NCBI GenBank assembly: GCA_017381835.1
Contig: JAFOBK010000178.1
Location: 1-30,495 of the forward strand
Source: Oscillospiraceae bacterium
GTDB lineage: Bacteria > Bacillota_A > Clostridia > Oscillospirales > Oscillospiraceae
DNA: 30,495 bases
Direction: 5' to 3'
Below are positions 6,486 to 13,401 of this stretch, in pieces. Position 1 is the stretch's first letter, and every line of letters starts with the position of its first letter. The notes beneath the pieces are model-generated. The model was not told the DNA's origin and ran no database searches. It saw only the letters and a list, made by a program, of their open reading frames with translations. Made by a program: the position numbers and the translations under genes.

Positions 6486-7238
6486 ATGGAAATTCGTTAT
6501 CTGAAGCATTACAGCAACCACCTCTACCGTGAGATGGAGATCAAGATCTATGGCCATGCCGGTAAGCCTGTGCTGTTCATTCCCTGCCAGGGCGGCAGAT
6601 TCTTTGACTTTGAAAACTTCCAGATGCTGGATCATTGGGCACACTGGATCGAGGAGGGCAAGTGCACTGTTTACTCCATCGATACCATCGACAATGAGAC
6701 CTATGCCAATAAGGCCGGTGATTGCCGCCGCCGCATTGAGCTGCATGAGGACTGGTACAATTATGTGATCGAGGAAGTGGTACCTACCATCCGTCACATG
6801 AGCGGCGAGCGCAACGGCTTTGACCAGATGATCACCGCCTTCGGCTGCTCCATGGGCGCTATGCACGCTGCCAACATTTTCTTCCGCCGTCCCGATCTGT
6901 TCGATCAGGTCTTTGCCATCTCCGGTGTCTACGATTCCAGAGATGCCTTCGGCGATTATATGGACGACCTGGTTTATCAGAACACCCCAGTGGAGTACCT
7001 GATGAACATGCCCGCCGATCATCCCTACATCCGCATGTACAACGAGCGCCAGATCATCATCGTGGTCGGTCAGGGCGCCTGGGAGGATGTACTGAAGGCC
7101 AGCACCGGCTGGCTCAAGTGGGTGCTTGAGCAGAAGGGCATCAACGCAACTGTAGATTTCTGGGGTCACGATGTGGATCACAACTGGCCCTGGTGGTATA
7201 AGATGGTAGCACATTACGTCCCCCGACTGCTGGGCTAA
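6486..7238 (+). CDS. Second esterase-like alpha/beta-hydrolase
   Basis: A 250-residue alpha/beta-hydrolase, clearly distinct in sequence from the upstream esterase. The ATG at 6486 follows AGGAGAGAG. It opens MEIRYLKHYSNHLYREMEI and GHAGKPVLFIPCQGG. The nucleophile motif is GCSMG (Ser near residue 121), followed by HAANIFFRRPDLFDQVFAISG, a pattern shared with uncharacterised bacterial esterases. The C-terminal GHDVDHNWPWW supplies the likely catalytic His, and the acid probably lies in the VVGQGAWEDV segment. It appears enzymatically complete and cytoplasmic. It lies 23 bp after the first esterase and 21 bp before the ATP-grasp gene, so the three are very likely co-transcribed. Two non-redundant hydrolases with one ligase suggests sequential or opposing steps on a small carboxylated metabolite; this is inference. 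Confidence 0.85.
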   Translation: MEIRYLKHYSNHLYREMEIKIYGHAGKPVLFIPCQGGRFFDFENFQMLDHWAHWIEEGKCTVYSIDTIDNETYANKAGDCRRRIELHEDWYNYVIEEVVPTIRHMSGERNGFDQMITAFGCSMGAMHAANIFFRRPDLFDQVFAISGVYDSRDAFGDYMDDLVYQNTPVEYLMNMPADHPYIRMYNERQIIIVVGQGAWEDVLKASTGWLKWVLEQKGINATVDFWGHDVDHNWPWWYKMVAHYVPRLLG

Positions 7239-7259
7239 ACAAGAAAGAGAGTGTAGATT

Positions 7260-8444
7260 ATGAAGAATTTTGTGTTCATTTCCCCCAATTTTCCCGTAAA
7301 CTACTGGAAGTTCTGCGCAGAGCTGAAGAATAACGGTCTGCGTGTCCTGGGTATCGGCGATTGCCCCTATGACAATCTGCTGCCTGAACTGCGTGCATCC
7401 CTGGATGAGTACTACAAGGTAAGCTCCCTGGAAAACTATGATGAGGTTTTCCGCGCTGTGGCATTCTTTACCTACAAGTACGGCAAGATCGACTGGCTGG
7501 AGTCCAACAATGAGTACTGGCTGGAGCGCGATGCCAAGCTGCGTACCGAGTTCCATATCACCTCCGGCTTCCAGGAAGAGGACATGACCAAGGTCAAGTA
7601 TAAGTCTGCTATGAAGGCATACTACGAAAAGGCCGGCATCCCCACTGCCCGTTACCACATTGTAGATGACTTTGATTCTGCCAAGGCATTTGCCAACAAG
7701 GTTGGTTACCCCGTGGTTGTCAAGCCCGATAACGGTGTGGGTGCAAGCAGCACCTACCGCCTGAAGAGCGATGAGGAACTGGAATACTTCTTCGCTACCA
7801 AGGACAATGTTACCTACATCATGGAAGAGATGGTCAAGGGCTATGTCTGCACTTATGACGGTATCGTGGGCGCAGAGGGTCAGATTCTGTTTGAGGCCGG
7901 CAATGTCACTGTGCTGAGTCTGATGGATGTTGTCAATGACAACATGGATTCTCTGTACTACATCGTTAAGGATCTGAATCCCAAGGTCAAGGAAGCCGGT
8001 ATGAAGACCGTGGAGGCCTTCGGTGCAAGAAGCCGCTTCTTCCATTTGGAGTTCTTCTGCCTGACTGAGGATATGGAAGGCCTGGGCAAGGCCGGCGATA
8101 TCATCGGCCTGGAAGTCAACATGCGTCCCTCCGGCGGTTATACTCCCGATATGTATAACTTTGCCCATGAGACCGATGTTTACAAGATCTGGGCAGACAT
8201 GATTGCCTTTGATAAGAGCACCAAGCCCCAGGGCAACTCCCATATCTGCGCCTTCATCGGCCGCCGTGATGAGAAGCAGTATCAGATGACCCATGATGAC
8301 ATCATGGCGAAGTACGGCTATTGCATGAAGATGCAGGGTCGTGTTCCCGATGCTCTCAGCGGCGCTATGGGCAACTACCTGTACATGGCAAACTTCGACT
8401 CCGAAGAGGATATGAACAACTTCTACCGTGAGCTGATGGCTTAA
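7260..8444 (+). CDS. ATP-grasp domain ligase, unknown substrate
   Basis: A 394-residue stand-alone ATP-grasp enzyme. The ATG at 7260 has AAGAAAGAGAG upstream. Residues 1-115 form a Rossmann-like pre-ATP-grasp domain (FVFISPNFPVNYWKF). The ATP-binding part has VVVKPDNGVGASST (Lys155 and the glycine-rich loop 158-164) and IMEEMVKG near 187-194. The metal-binding part has HLEFF (Glu274) and GLEVNMRPSGG (Glu295, Asn297). This arrangement is that of carbamoyl-phosphate-synthase-like/carboxylate-amine ligases, which activate a carboxylate as acyl phosphate and join it to an amine or thiol. It is not purK, purD, carB or ddl by sequence pattern. It is the last gene of the two-esterase operon, followed by a terminator 10 bp after its stop. 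The product is unknown; a peptide-like or amide-linked metabolite is the best guess. Confidence 0.85.
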   Translation: MKNFVFISPNFPVNYWKFCAELKNNGLRVLGIGDCPYDNLLPELRASLDEYYKVSSLENYDEVFRAVAFFTYKYGKIDWLESNNEYWLERDAKLRTEFHITSGFQEEDMTKVKYKSAMKAYYEKAGIPTARYHIVDDFDSAKAFANKVGYPVVVKPDNGVGASSTYRLKSDEELEYFFATKDNVTYIMEEMVKGYVCTYDGIVGAEGQILFEAGNVTVLSLMDVVNDNMDSLYYIVKDLNPKVKEAGMKTVEAFGARSRFFHLEFFCLTEDMEGLGKAGDIIGLEVNMRPSGGYTPDMYNFAHETDVYKIWADMIAFDKSTKPQGNSHICAFIGRRDEKQYQMTHDDIMAKYGYCMKMQGRVPDALSGAMGNYLYMANFDSEEDMNNFYRELMA

Positions 8445-8454
8445 CAAAATAAAA

Positions 8455-8488
8455 GGGCGTGTTGCAAAATGCTGCAACACGCCTTTAA
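8455..8488 (+). terminator. Terminator of the esterase / ATP-grasp operon
   Basis: GGCGTGTTGC (8456-8465) pairs with GCAACACGCC (8474-8483), 10 bp, loop about 8 bases, followed by TTTAAA. The T-run is short but the stem is strong and lies directly behind the operon. Confidence 0.8.
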
Positions 8489-8501
8489 ACTGTGGGAATG
8501 T

Positions 8502-8564
8502 CTACATCCTTCGGATGTAGGGGCGCTCACTGAGCGCCCGCGGGCGACCAATGGTCGCCCCTAC
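8502..8564. repeat. Multi-hairpin palindromic repeat (TGTAGGGG type)
   Basis: Three adjacent perfect stems: CTACATCC/GGATGTAG (8502-8520), GGGCGCTCA/TGAGCGCCC (8521-8539) and GGGCGACCA/TGGTCGCCC (8542-8561). The last two are enclosed in a larger GTAGGGG...CCCCTAC pairing. I recognise the TGTAGGGGCG...CGCCC pattern as a dispersed intergenic repeat in gut Clostridia. It is non-coding. A relative with the same TGTAGGGG head is at 8620-8645. Confidence 0.75.
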
Positions 8565-8619
8565 GGATTCTAACGAAAGATATTTAAATTTAGCAACAGA
8601 CCCTTCTTTTGTATCCCAA

Positions 8620-8645
8620 TGTAGGGGAGGGTCTTGACCCTCCCG
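8620..8645. repeat. Second palindromic repeat with TGTAGGGG head
   Basis: TGTAGGGGAGGGTC is followed by TT and GACCCTCCC, a 9-bp perfect stem (8625-8633 with 8636-8644). The shared head suggests the same family as the element at 8502-8564 with different stem sequences. The rest of the gene-free stretch 8445-8864 shows no further structure that I can support, apart from the promoter at 8802. Confidence 0.6.
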
Positions 8646-8801
8646 CACAGAAGGCACCCCGTATTCCCTGAAAGCCAATGTGAAAACGAAATGCCCCCTC
8701 CTTGGACATACCCTCTTATCCTCAGCTATTTTCCTATATTTCCCAAAGAATTCTGTATGGAAGATGTCTAACACTTCTGCCGTGGTATCTTCCCGTTTCC
8801 C

Positions 8802-8831
8802 TTGTATGAACAGAATAACCGACGGTATAAT
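8802..8831 (+). promoter_or_regulatory. Probable promoter of the small membrane protein gene
   Basis: TTGTAT at 8802-8807 and perfect TATAAT at 8826-8831, spacer 18 bp. Transcription would begin near 8838, about 27 bases before the ATG of the small gene, which supports that gene being real. Confidence 0.6.
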
Positions 8832-8864
8832 GCTCATACCCTGTGGGGAATTTTACAAAAGGGG

Positions 8865-9029
8865 ATGGCAGCGCTGAAACAAGTGGTCATATCGATGGTG
8901 GTTGTTTTGATTGCGGCGGGGATTTTGGCAGGGATGGTACTGTATACGGTGGCGTTGATGCGCAGCGGGCAGCAGCGGATTCTCACGGGAGAATCCGCCG
9001 GAATCCAGGCGCAGATGACCTGCCCATAA
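8865..9029 (+). CDS. Small membrane protein, 54 residues, unknown function
   Basis: The peptide starts MAALKQVVISMVVVLIAAGI and contains one hydrophobic helix over about residues 7-29, followed by a polar tail rich in Gln, Gly and Ser (LMRSGQQRILTGESAG). I do not recognise a family; the layout resembles type IV pilin-like or small anchor peptides but lacks a prepilin cleavage motif. Support comes from a promoter at 8802-8831 and a terminator right after the stop, so it looks like a one-gene unit. The start is uncertain: AAAAGGGG abuts the ATG at 8865 with no spacing, so initiation may occur at a later codon such as the CTG at 8874 or GTG at 8883. It precedes murC, which has its own promoter. 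Confidence 0.5.
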   Translation: MAALKQVVISMVVVLIAAGILAGMVLYTVALMRSGQQRILTGESAGIQAQMTCP

Positions 9030-9034
9030 TAGAC

Positions 9035-9062
9035 AGCCGCCTGCAAATTGCAGGCGGCTTTG
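9035..9062 (+). terminator. Terminator after the small membrane protein gene
   Basis: AGCCGCCTGCAA (9035-9046) pairs with TTGCAGGCGGCT (9048-9059), a nearly continuous palindrome followed by TTT. The T-run is short, but the position 5 bases behind the small gene's stop supports the call. Confidence 0.7.
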
Positions 9063-9116
9063 CCGGTTATTTGTTGGAAAAATACCTAAAAACAGACGAT
9101 ATTTGTAAAATAATAG

Positions 9117-9145
9117 TTGTAAAATTGAAAAAGATATAGTATAAT
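9117..9145 (+). promoter_or_regulatory. Promoter of the murC-ddl operon
   Basis: TTGTAA at 9117-9122 and perfect TATAAT at 9140-9145, spacer 17 bp, 39 bp before the murC start codon. The surrounding sequence is AT-rich. Confidence 0.8.
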
Positions 9146-9184
9146 GTTAAGGTTATGTGATTATTTTTCGGGAGGAATACCCCA

Positions 9185-10543
9185 ATGTTAAATAGAAATG
9201 AAGAGCTGAAGCAGTATCTGGTGCCCGGCAAGCATGTGCATCTTGTGGGCATCGGCGGTGTTTCCATGCGTCCTCTGGGCCTGGTGCTCCAGGGCATGGG
9301 TATGATCGTCACCGGCTCTGATATGAATGCCTCCGTATCTACCGACGAGTTGATCGCAAAGGGCATTCGCGTATCCATCGGTCATAAAGCAGAAAATATC
9401 CAGGGCGCTGACTGCATTATCCGCACTGCAGCTGCCCATAATGATAACCCTGAGATCGCCGCTGCCCGCAGCTGCGGTATCCCGCTGTTTGAGCGTGCCC
9501 AGGCCTGGGGCGTAATCATGCAGGCCTATAAGAACGCAATCTGCATTTCCGGCACCCACGGCAAGACCACTGCCACCTCCATGATGACCCATATCCTTAT
9601 GGAAGCAGGTTGGGATCCCACCGTTATGATCGGCGGCTACCTGCCTCTGCTGCAGGCCGGTCACCGGGTAGGTGAGGGCGACACCATCGTGCTGGAAAGC
9701 TGCGAATACTGCGATTCTTTCCTGAACTTTGCACCCACCCTGGCTGTGATCCTGAATGTGGAAGCAGACCACCTGGACTACTTCAAGGATCTTCAGGATG
9801 TGGAAAAGTCTTTCCGCAAGTTCGCTGAACTTTCCACAAACGGTGTGATCGCCAACGGCGATGATCCCCATGTGGTGGAGACCCTGGAGGGTCTTGATTA
9901 TACTACCTTCGGTCTGTGCATCCAGAACACTGTCCATCCCGAGAATATCTCCCTGGATTGGCGCCATATGGATGTGATCTGCGATGACGCGTTTTACTGC
10001 CATCTGGATCTGAAGGTGATCGGCAAGCACAATGCCCTCAATGCCCTGGCAGCGGTTGCCGCAGCCTGGAAACTGGGCATCCCCGGCGAAGCCGTCGCCG
10101 AAGGCCTGAAGACCTTTGGCGGTGCTGACCGCCGCATGCAGTATAAGGGCAGCATCAACGGCGCGGATGTGTATGATGACTATGCCCACCATCCCGATGA
10201 ACTGCGTGCCACCATCGAGGCTGTGCGTACCATGAAGTATGACCGGGTGGTGATTGCCTTCCAGCCCCATACTTACACCCGCACCCATGCGCTGTTTGAT
10301 GACTTTGTGAAGGAACTGAGCAAGGCCGATGTGCTGGTGCTGGCGGAGATCTATGCTGCCCGTGAGCGCAATACGGTTGGCATTTCCTCCCGTGATCTGC
10401 AGACTCAGATCCCCGGTTCTGTGTACTGCCGCACTTTGCCCCAGGTTACCGATTACCTGCGCTCCATTGCCGGCCCCGGTGATGTGATTCTGACTGTGGG
10501 CGCCGGCGATATTTTCCGTGCCGGTGAAGCCCTTCTGAAATAA
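9185..10543 (+). CDS. murC: UDP-N-acetylmuramate--L-alanine ligase (MurC)
   Basis: MurC (452 residues) adds L-alanine to UDP-MurNAc with ATP, the first amino-acid step of peptidoglycan precursor synthesis in the cytoplasm. The ATG at 9185 follows GGAGGAAT. The N-terminal Rossmann domain has HLVGIGGVSMRPLG (GIGG at 22-25); the ATP loop is SGTHGKTTATS (123-129 for GTHGKTT); the central domain has VLNVEADHLDYF; and the C-terminal domain has VYDDYAHHPDELRATI and FQPHTYTRT. Length is normal. The nucleotide loop reads GIGGVSM where most MurC have GIGG(A/S)GM, a small clade-level deviation. The choice of MurC over Mpl rests on overall pattern and the peptidoglycan neighbour. ddl follows after 15 bp and DUF1934 after that; they probably form one operon from the 9117 promoter. 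Confidence 0.95.
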   Translation: MLNRNEELKQYLVPGKHVHLVGIGGVSMRPLGLVLQGMGMIVTGSDMNASVSTDELIAKGIRVSIGHKAENIQGADCIIRTAAAHNDNPEIAAARSCGIPLFERAQAWGVIMQAYKNAICISGTHGKTTATSMMTHILMEAGWDPTVMIGGYLPLLQAGHRVGEGDTIVLESCEYCDSFLNFAPTLAVILNVEADHLDYFKDLQDVEKSFRKFAELSTNGVIANGDDPHVVETLEGLDYTTFGLCIQNTVHPENISLDWRHMDVICDDAFYCHLDLKVIGKHNALNALAAVAAAWKLGIPGEAVAEGLKTFGGADRRMQYKGSINGADVYDDYAHHPDELRATIEAVRTMKYDRVVIAFQPHTYTRTHALFDDFVKELSKADVLVLAEIYAARERNTVGISSRDLQTQIPGSVYCRTLPQVTDYLRSIAGPGDVILTVGAGDIFRAGEALLK

Positions 10544-10558
10544 AAGAGAGGTACAGAT

Positions 10559-11623
10559 ATGGTTAAACTGAATGTCTGCGTGTTGTTTGGCGGTATGAGC
10601 CCTGAGCATGCGGTTTCTCTGCGTTCCGCTGAGTCCGTGCTGAACAACATGGATCCTGAGAAGTACAATATTTTCCCTGTGGGTATCACCCAGGACGGTG
10701 ACTGGTTCCTCTACGGAAGCAATGACTACAGCAAGCTGCCCAGCGGTGAGTGGATCAATTGCCCCGAAAACCGCAGAGCAGCCATTTCTCCCATCCGCGG
10801 CCAGGGTCTGCTGATTTTTGAGGCTGACAATGTGATCCGTGAGATGATCGAGATCGTGTTCCCCGTGCTTCACGGTGAGAACGGCGAGGACGGCTCTGTT
10901 CAGGGCCTGCTGCAGCTGGCAGGTATTCCCTATGTTGGCCCTCATGTGTCTGCATCCGCTGTGTCCATGGATAAGACCCTGACCAAGCTGGTGGCTGACA
11001 ATGCCGGTGTTACCCAGGCTGCATGGCAGCTGGTGCGCAGCGGTGAAGTGTCCAATCATATGCAGCAGGTAGTGCTGCGCCTGGAGGAGAAGTTCTCCTA
11101 TCCCATGTTCGTCAAGCCCGCCGGCACCGGCTCTTCTGTTGGTGTTTCCAAGGCTTCCGATCGGGAATCCCTGATGCGTGCGCTGTCCCATGCGGCTAAG
11201 TTTGATACCAAGATCCTGGTGGAAGAGTTCATCCATGGCCGTGAGGTGGAGGTCGCCGTGATGGGCAATGACAGCCCCGTGGCTTCCATCTGCGGTGAGA
11301 TCGACTCCGGCGCTGATTTCTATGACTATGATGCCAAGTATGTGACCGACACCTCTGTTGCGTATATCCCCGCAAGAATTCCCGAGGATGTGGAAGAATA
11401 TGTCCGTGAGCAGGCGGTGAAGATCTATTCTGCCATCGGCTGCCAGGGTCTGAGCCGTGTGGACTTCTTTGTTACCTACGAGGATAACCGGGTTGTCTTC
11501 AATGAGATCAACACCCTGCCCGGCTTTACCTCTATCTCTATGTATCCCAAGCTCTTTGGTGCCAGCGGCATTCCTTACGGTGAATTGATCGATAAGCTGC
11601 TGCAGCTGGCGCAGGAGGCGTAA
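10559..11623 (+). CDS. ddl: D-alanine--D-alanine ligase (Ddl)
   Basis: Ddl (354 residues) joins two D-alanines with ATP to give the dipeptide used for the UDP-MurNAc-pentapeptide. The ATG at 10559 follows AGAGAGG. Motifs: FGGMSPEHAVS with catalytic Glu16; PVLHGENGEDGSVQG at 102-116; ATP-grasp loop KPAGTGSSVGVSKA at 186-199; and FNEINTLPGFTSISMYP with metal ligands Glu316 and Asn318. The omega-loop DFYDYDAKY carries Tyr261 where D-Ala-D-lactate ligases have Phe, so it should make D-Ala-D-Ala and the strain would be expected to have ordinary vancomycin-binding precursors. It starts 15 bp after murC, and its last codons contain the AGGAGG of the next gene, implying translational coupling. Confidence 0.96.
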   Translation: MVKLNVCVLFGGMSPEHAVSLRSAESVLNNMDPEKYNIFPVGITQDGDWFLYGSNDYSKLPSGEWINCPENRRAAISPIRGQGLLIFEADNVIREMIEIVFPVLHGENGEDGSVQGLLQLAGIPYVGPHVSASAVSMDKTLTKLVADNAGVTQAAWQLVRSGEVSNHMQQVVLRLEEKFSYPMFVKPAGTGSSVGVSKASDRESLMRALSHAAKFDTKILVEEFIHGREVEVAVMGNDSPVASICGEIDSGADFYDYDAKYVTDTSVAYIPARIPEDVEEYVREQAVKIYSAIGCQGLSRVDFFVTYEDNRVVFNEINTLPGFTSISMYPKLFGASGIPYGELIDKLLQLAQEA

Positions 11624-11624
11624 G

Positions 11625-12050
11625 ATGAAGCAGAATGTGGTTCTTTCCATCCTGGGCCGCCAGACCTATCTGGGTCAGGAGCCGGATCAGATCGAGCTGG
11701 TAACCGAAGGTGTACTGGAAGATCAGGGCGATGCCTGGGTACTGAGCTATGAGGAAAGTGAACTCACCGGCATGGCCGGTGTCACCACCACTTTCATTGT
11801 GGAGCCTGACAAGGTGAGCCTGAAGCGTACCGGCAAGCTGAATTCCCACATGGTCTTCCAGGAGGGCGTGGTGCACGAATCTCTGTATCAGGTGGAGTTC
11901 GGCGCGCTGATGATCTCTGTGTGCGCCAGCCGTGTAATGGCAGATATTTGCCCCGACGGCGGTATGATCGACCTGGTGTATGCCATTGAGCTGGAGCAGA
12001 CCGCTGCCGGCACCATTGACTACCACCTGGATATCCGCCCGAAATATTAA
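11625..12050 (+). CDS. DUF1934 domain protein (YwiB-like)
   Basis: A 141-residue soluble protein of the DUF1934 family, small beta-barrel proteins of Firmicutes without a known biochemical role. The ATG at 11625 is one base after the ddl stop and uses the AGGAGG inside the ddl end. It starts MKQNVVLSILGRQTY; alternating hydrophobic strands follow, with TTTFIVEPDKVSLKRTGKLNSHMVF in the middle and LVYAIELEQTAAGTIDYHLDIRPK at the end, matching the usual family length. No signal peptide or membrane segment is visible. Co-transcription with murC-ddl hints at a link to envelope synthesis, but this is only context. A strong terminator follows within 10 bp. Confidence 0.85.
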   Translation: MKQNVVLSILGRQTYLGQEPDQIELVTEGVLEDQGDAWVLSYEESELTGMAGVTTTFIVEPDKVSLKRTGKLNSHMVFQEGVVHESLYQVEFGALMISVCASRVMADICPDGGMIDLVYAIELEQTAAGTIDYHLDIRPKY

Positions 12051-12055
12051 ATATA

Positions 12056-12092
12056 AAAAGAGGCATTTCTCGTTTTGAGAAATGCCTCTTTT
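12056..12092 (+). terminator. Terminator of the murC-ddl operon
   Basis: AAAAGAGGCATTTCTC (12056-12071) pairs perfectly over 16 bp with GAGAAATGCCTCTTTT (12077-12092), loop 5 bases. The A-run and T-run make it work in both directions, so it can also stop the convergent acyltransferase transcript. Confidence 0.93.
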
Positions 12093-12111
12093 GAGCTTGT
12101 TGGAAAAACAT

Positions 12112-12151
12112 GTCATTGCGAGCCAGTACACAAAATGGCGTGGCAATCTCC
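12112..12151. repeat. Half-copy of the 89-bp palindromic repeat
   Basis: The arm GTCATTGCGAGCCAGT...TGGCGTGGCAATCTCC seen at 322-361 recurs here without its partner arm. It lies between the murC-operon terminator and the 3' end of the AT-rich acyltransferase gene, at the edge of the probable acquired segment. Confidence 0.75.
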
Positions 12152-12211
12152 TAAAAAGAAGATAGATTCATAATCATAACCATCGGCTATGTGTGTATCA
12201 ATGACTTTATG

Positions 12212-13294
12212 CTATTTAATGGTTACTTTGCAGCGTATCCGCTCCTCTAATTTTTCAAAGAATTCCGCTACACGAACAAGTTTGAATACCTTAAGCCGCA
12301 CCCAATCAATCAGCAAACATACAAAGAAAATCAATCCTGCCCAGCCAATGATGCCAATTATCATCAATAGCACATTAAAGTCGGCCAAGAAGCGAAACCT
12401 ATCTCCAATTAAATTATCCCAAACATACCAATGCGTATGTATTAAGTACACACCAAATGCGGCTGGTGAAAATGTAGAAATAAATCCCCTCATTTTTTCT
12501 GGTATATTGCAATTCATAAATACAAATAGCAGCGATATGGCAGCAAGCACCATTGTCGGAGAAGTATAGTCAACAAAATGAAATACTGTCTTGGGTTCTC
12601 CTAAAACACGCATGGTAAAACTTTCGCAAAAAAGCTTCATACCCCATGACAATAACACACTGAATATATATATATTTACTGCTTTGCGCGATTTCAACTT
12701 TCTGCCCCATCCGTATTTCTTAATACATGCACCAATTACATACAGATATGCCAGCCAAAAAGTACTATATCCAGAATTGGTAGCAAATGTATCTTTCCGA
12801 ACAAATGTGGTAACCACAGTAAATGCAAAAAAGAGTACAAACAAATAAATTTTAGCCTGTTTTTCGGTAAAGGCATTTATACCTGCATTTAAAAAAGGAA
12901 TCAGCAGAAATAATCCAACATAGGCAGATAAATACCACCACATACCCCTGGAAACTGGGAGTAAGAAAGTAATCAAATCCTTAATAGAAAATGTATCGGG
13001 TTTCAGTATCCACACGCATATAGCAATACCTAAAGAGTATAGCAAAGCTTGTAACCACATTCTGGCAATAGAAGAAAGTCTATATCTGCTATTAAAATGA
13101 ACATATCCGGAAATGAGCGCATAACAGTTTACTGCACAATAAGCAAAGCTTTCAATAAGCCATGATACACAATACTTAGCAGACAAAGGGTTAGTGGCAT
13201 CCAAAACACCGCCATGTCCCAATACATGCAGAATGACAACCATCAGCATTAGTATCATTCGCAGAAGATCAATACCATAGTTTCGCTTTGTCAT
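12212..13294 (-). CDS. Acyltransferase 3 family membrane protein
   Basis: A 360-residue polytopic membrane O-acyltransferase of the Acyl_transf_3 (OafA/WecH-like) type, which acetylates or otherwise acylates extracytoplasmic sugars or lipids. The ATG at 13294 is preferred over 13300 because AGGAG is 6 bases upstream of the former and directly touches the latter. The start MTKRNYGIDLLRMILMLMVVILHVLGHGG contains the family Arg and the VxxxH-type His in helix 1; about ten hydrophobic helices follow; GMWWYLSAYVGLFLLIPFLN and AAFGVYLIHTHWYVWD are typical. Base composition is visibly much more AT-rich than every neighbouring gene, and it occupies the gap between two convergent terminators with its own promoter, so it is probably acquired by transfer. 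The acceptor molecule is unknown. Confidence 0.9.
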   Translation of the reverse strand: MTKRNYGIDLLRMILMLMVVILHVLGHGGVLDATNPLSAKYCVSWLIESFAYCAVNCYALISGYVHFNSRYRLSSIARMWLQALLYSLGIAICVWILKPDTFSIKDLITFLLPVSRGMWWYLSAYVGLFLLIPFLNAGINAFTEKQAKIYLFVLFFAFTVVTTFVRKDTFATNSGYSTFWLAYLYVIGACIKKYGWGRKLKSRKAVNIYIFSVLLSWGMKLFCESFTMRVLGEPKTVFHFVDYTSPTMVLAAISLLFVFMNCNIPEKMRGFISTFSPAAFGVYLIHTHWYVWDNLIGDRFRFLADFNVLLMIIGIIGWAGLIFFVCLLIDWVRLKVFKLVRVAEFFEKLEERIRCKVTIK

Positions 13295-13326
13295 AAGCAT
13301 CTCCTAACTATTCCTAAGTAAATCAC

Positions 13327-13354
13327 ATTATATCATAACAAGTTGTTATTTCAA
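13327..13354 (-). promoter_or_regulatory. Promoter of the acyltransferase gene
   Basis: On the minus strand, TTGAAA (13349-13354) and perfect TATAAT (13327-13332), spacer 16 bp. The -35 box abuts the T-tract of the VanW-gene terminator. Confidence 0.8.
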
Positions 13355-13394
13355 GAAAAAACGAAAGCCACCGGCGAATTTCCCGGCGGCTTTC
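13355..13394 (-). terminator. Terminator of the VanW-family gene
   Basis: Read on the minus strand, GAAAGCCGCCGGG pairs with the CCGGTGGCTTTC side (13363-13394) around a short loop, followed by GTTTTTTC (13355-13362). It is 8 bp past the stop of the VanW gene and immediately upstream of the acyltransferase promoter. Confidence 0.88.
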
Positions 13395-13401
13395 ACTTTA
13401 T

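Noticed and set aside
6465..8480. 671-codon minus-strand frame opposite the esterases and ATP-grasp gene
   Set aside because: Composition of a shadow frame, spanning three real genes and a terminator.
8680..8877. 65-codon open frame in the intergenic region
   Set aside because: No ribosome site, no hydrophobic or domain pattern, and it overlaps the promoter of the small gene.
9188..11650. 820-codon open frame on the minus strand opposite murC and ddl
   Set aside because: It mirrors codon bias of the plus-strand genes, is rich in His and Gly, has no family motifs and no ribosome site; murC and ddl are unmistakable.
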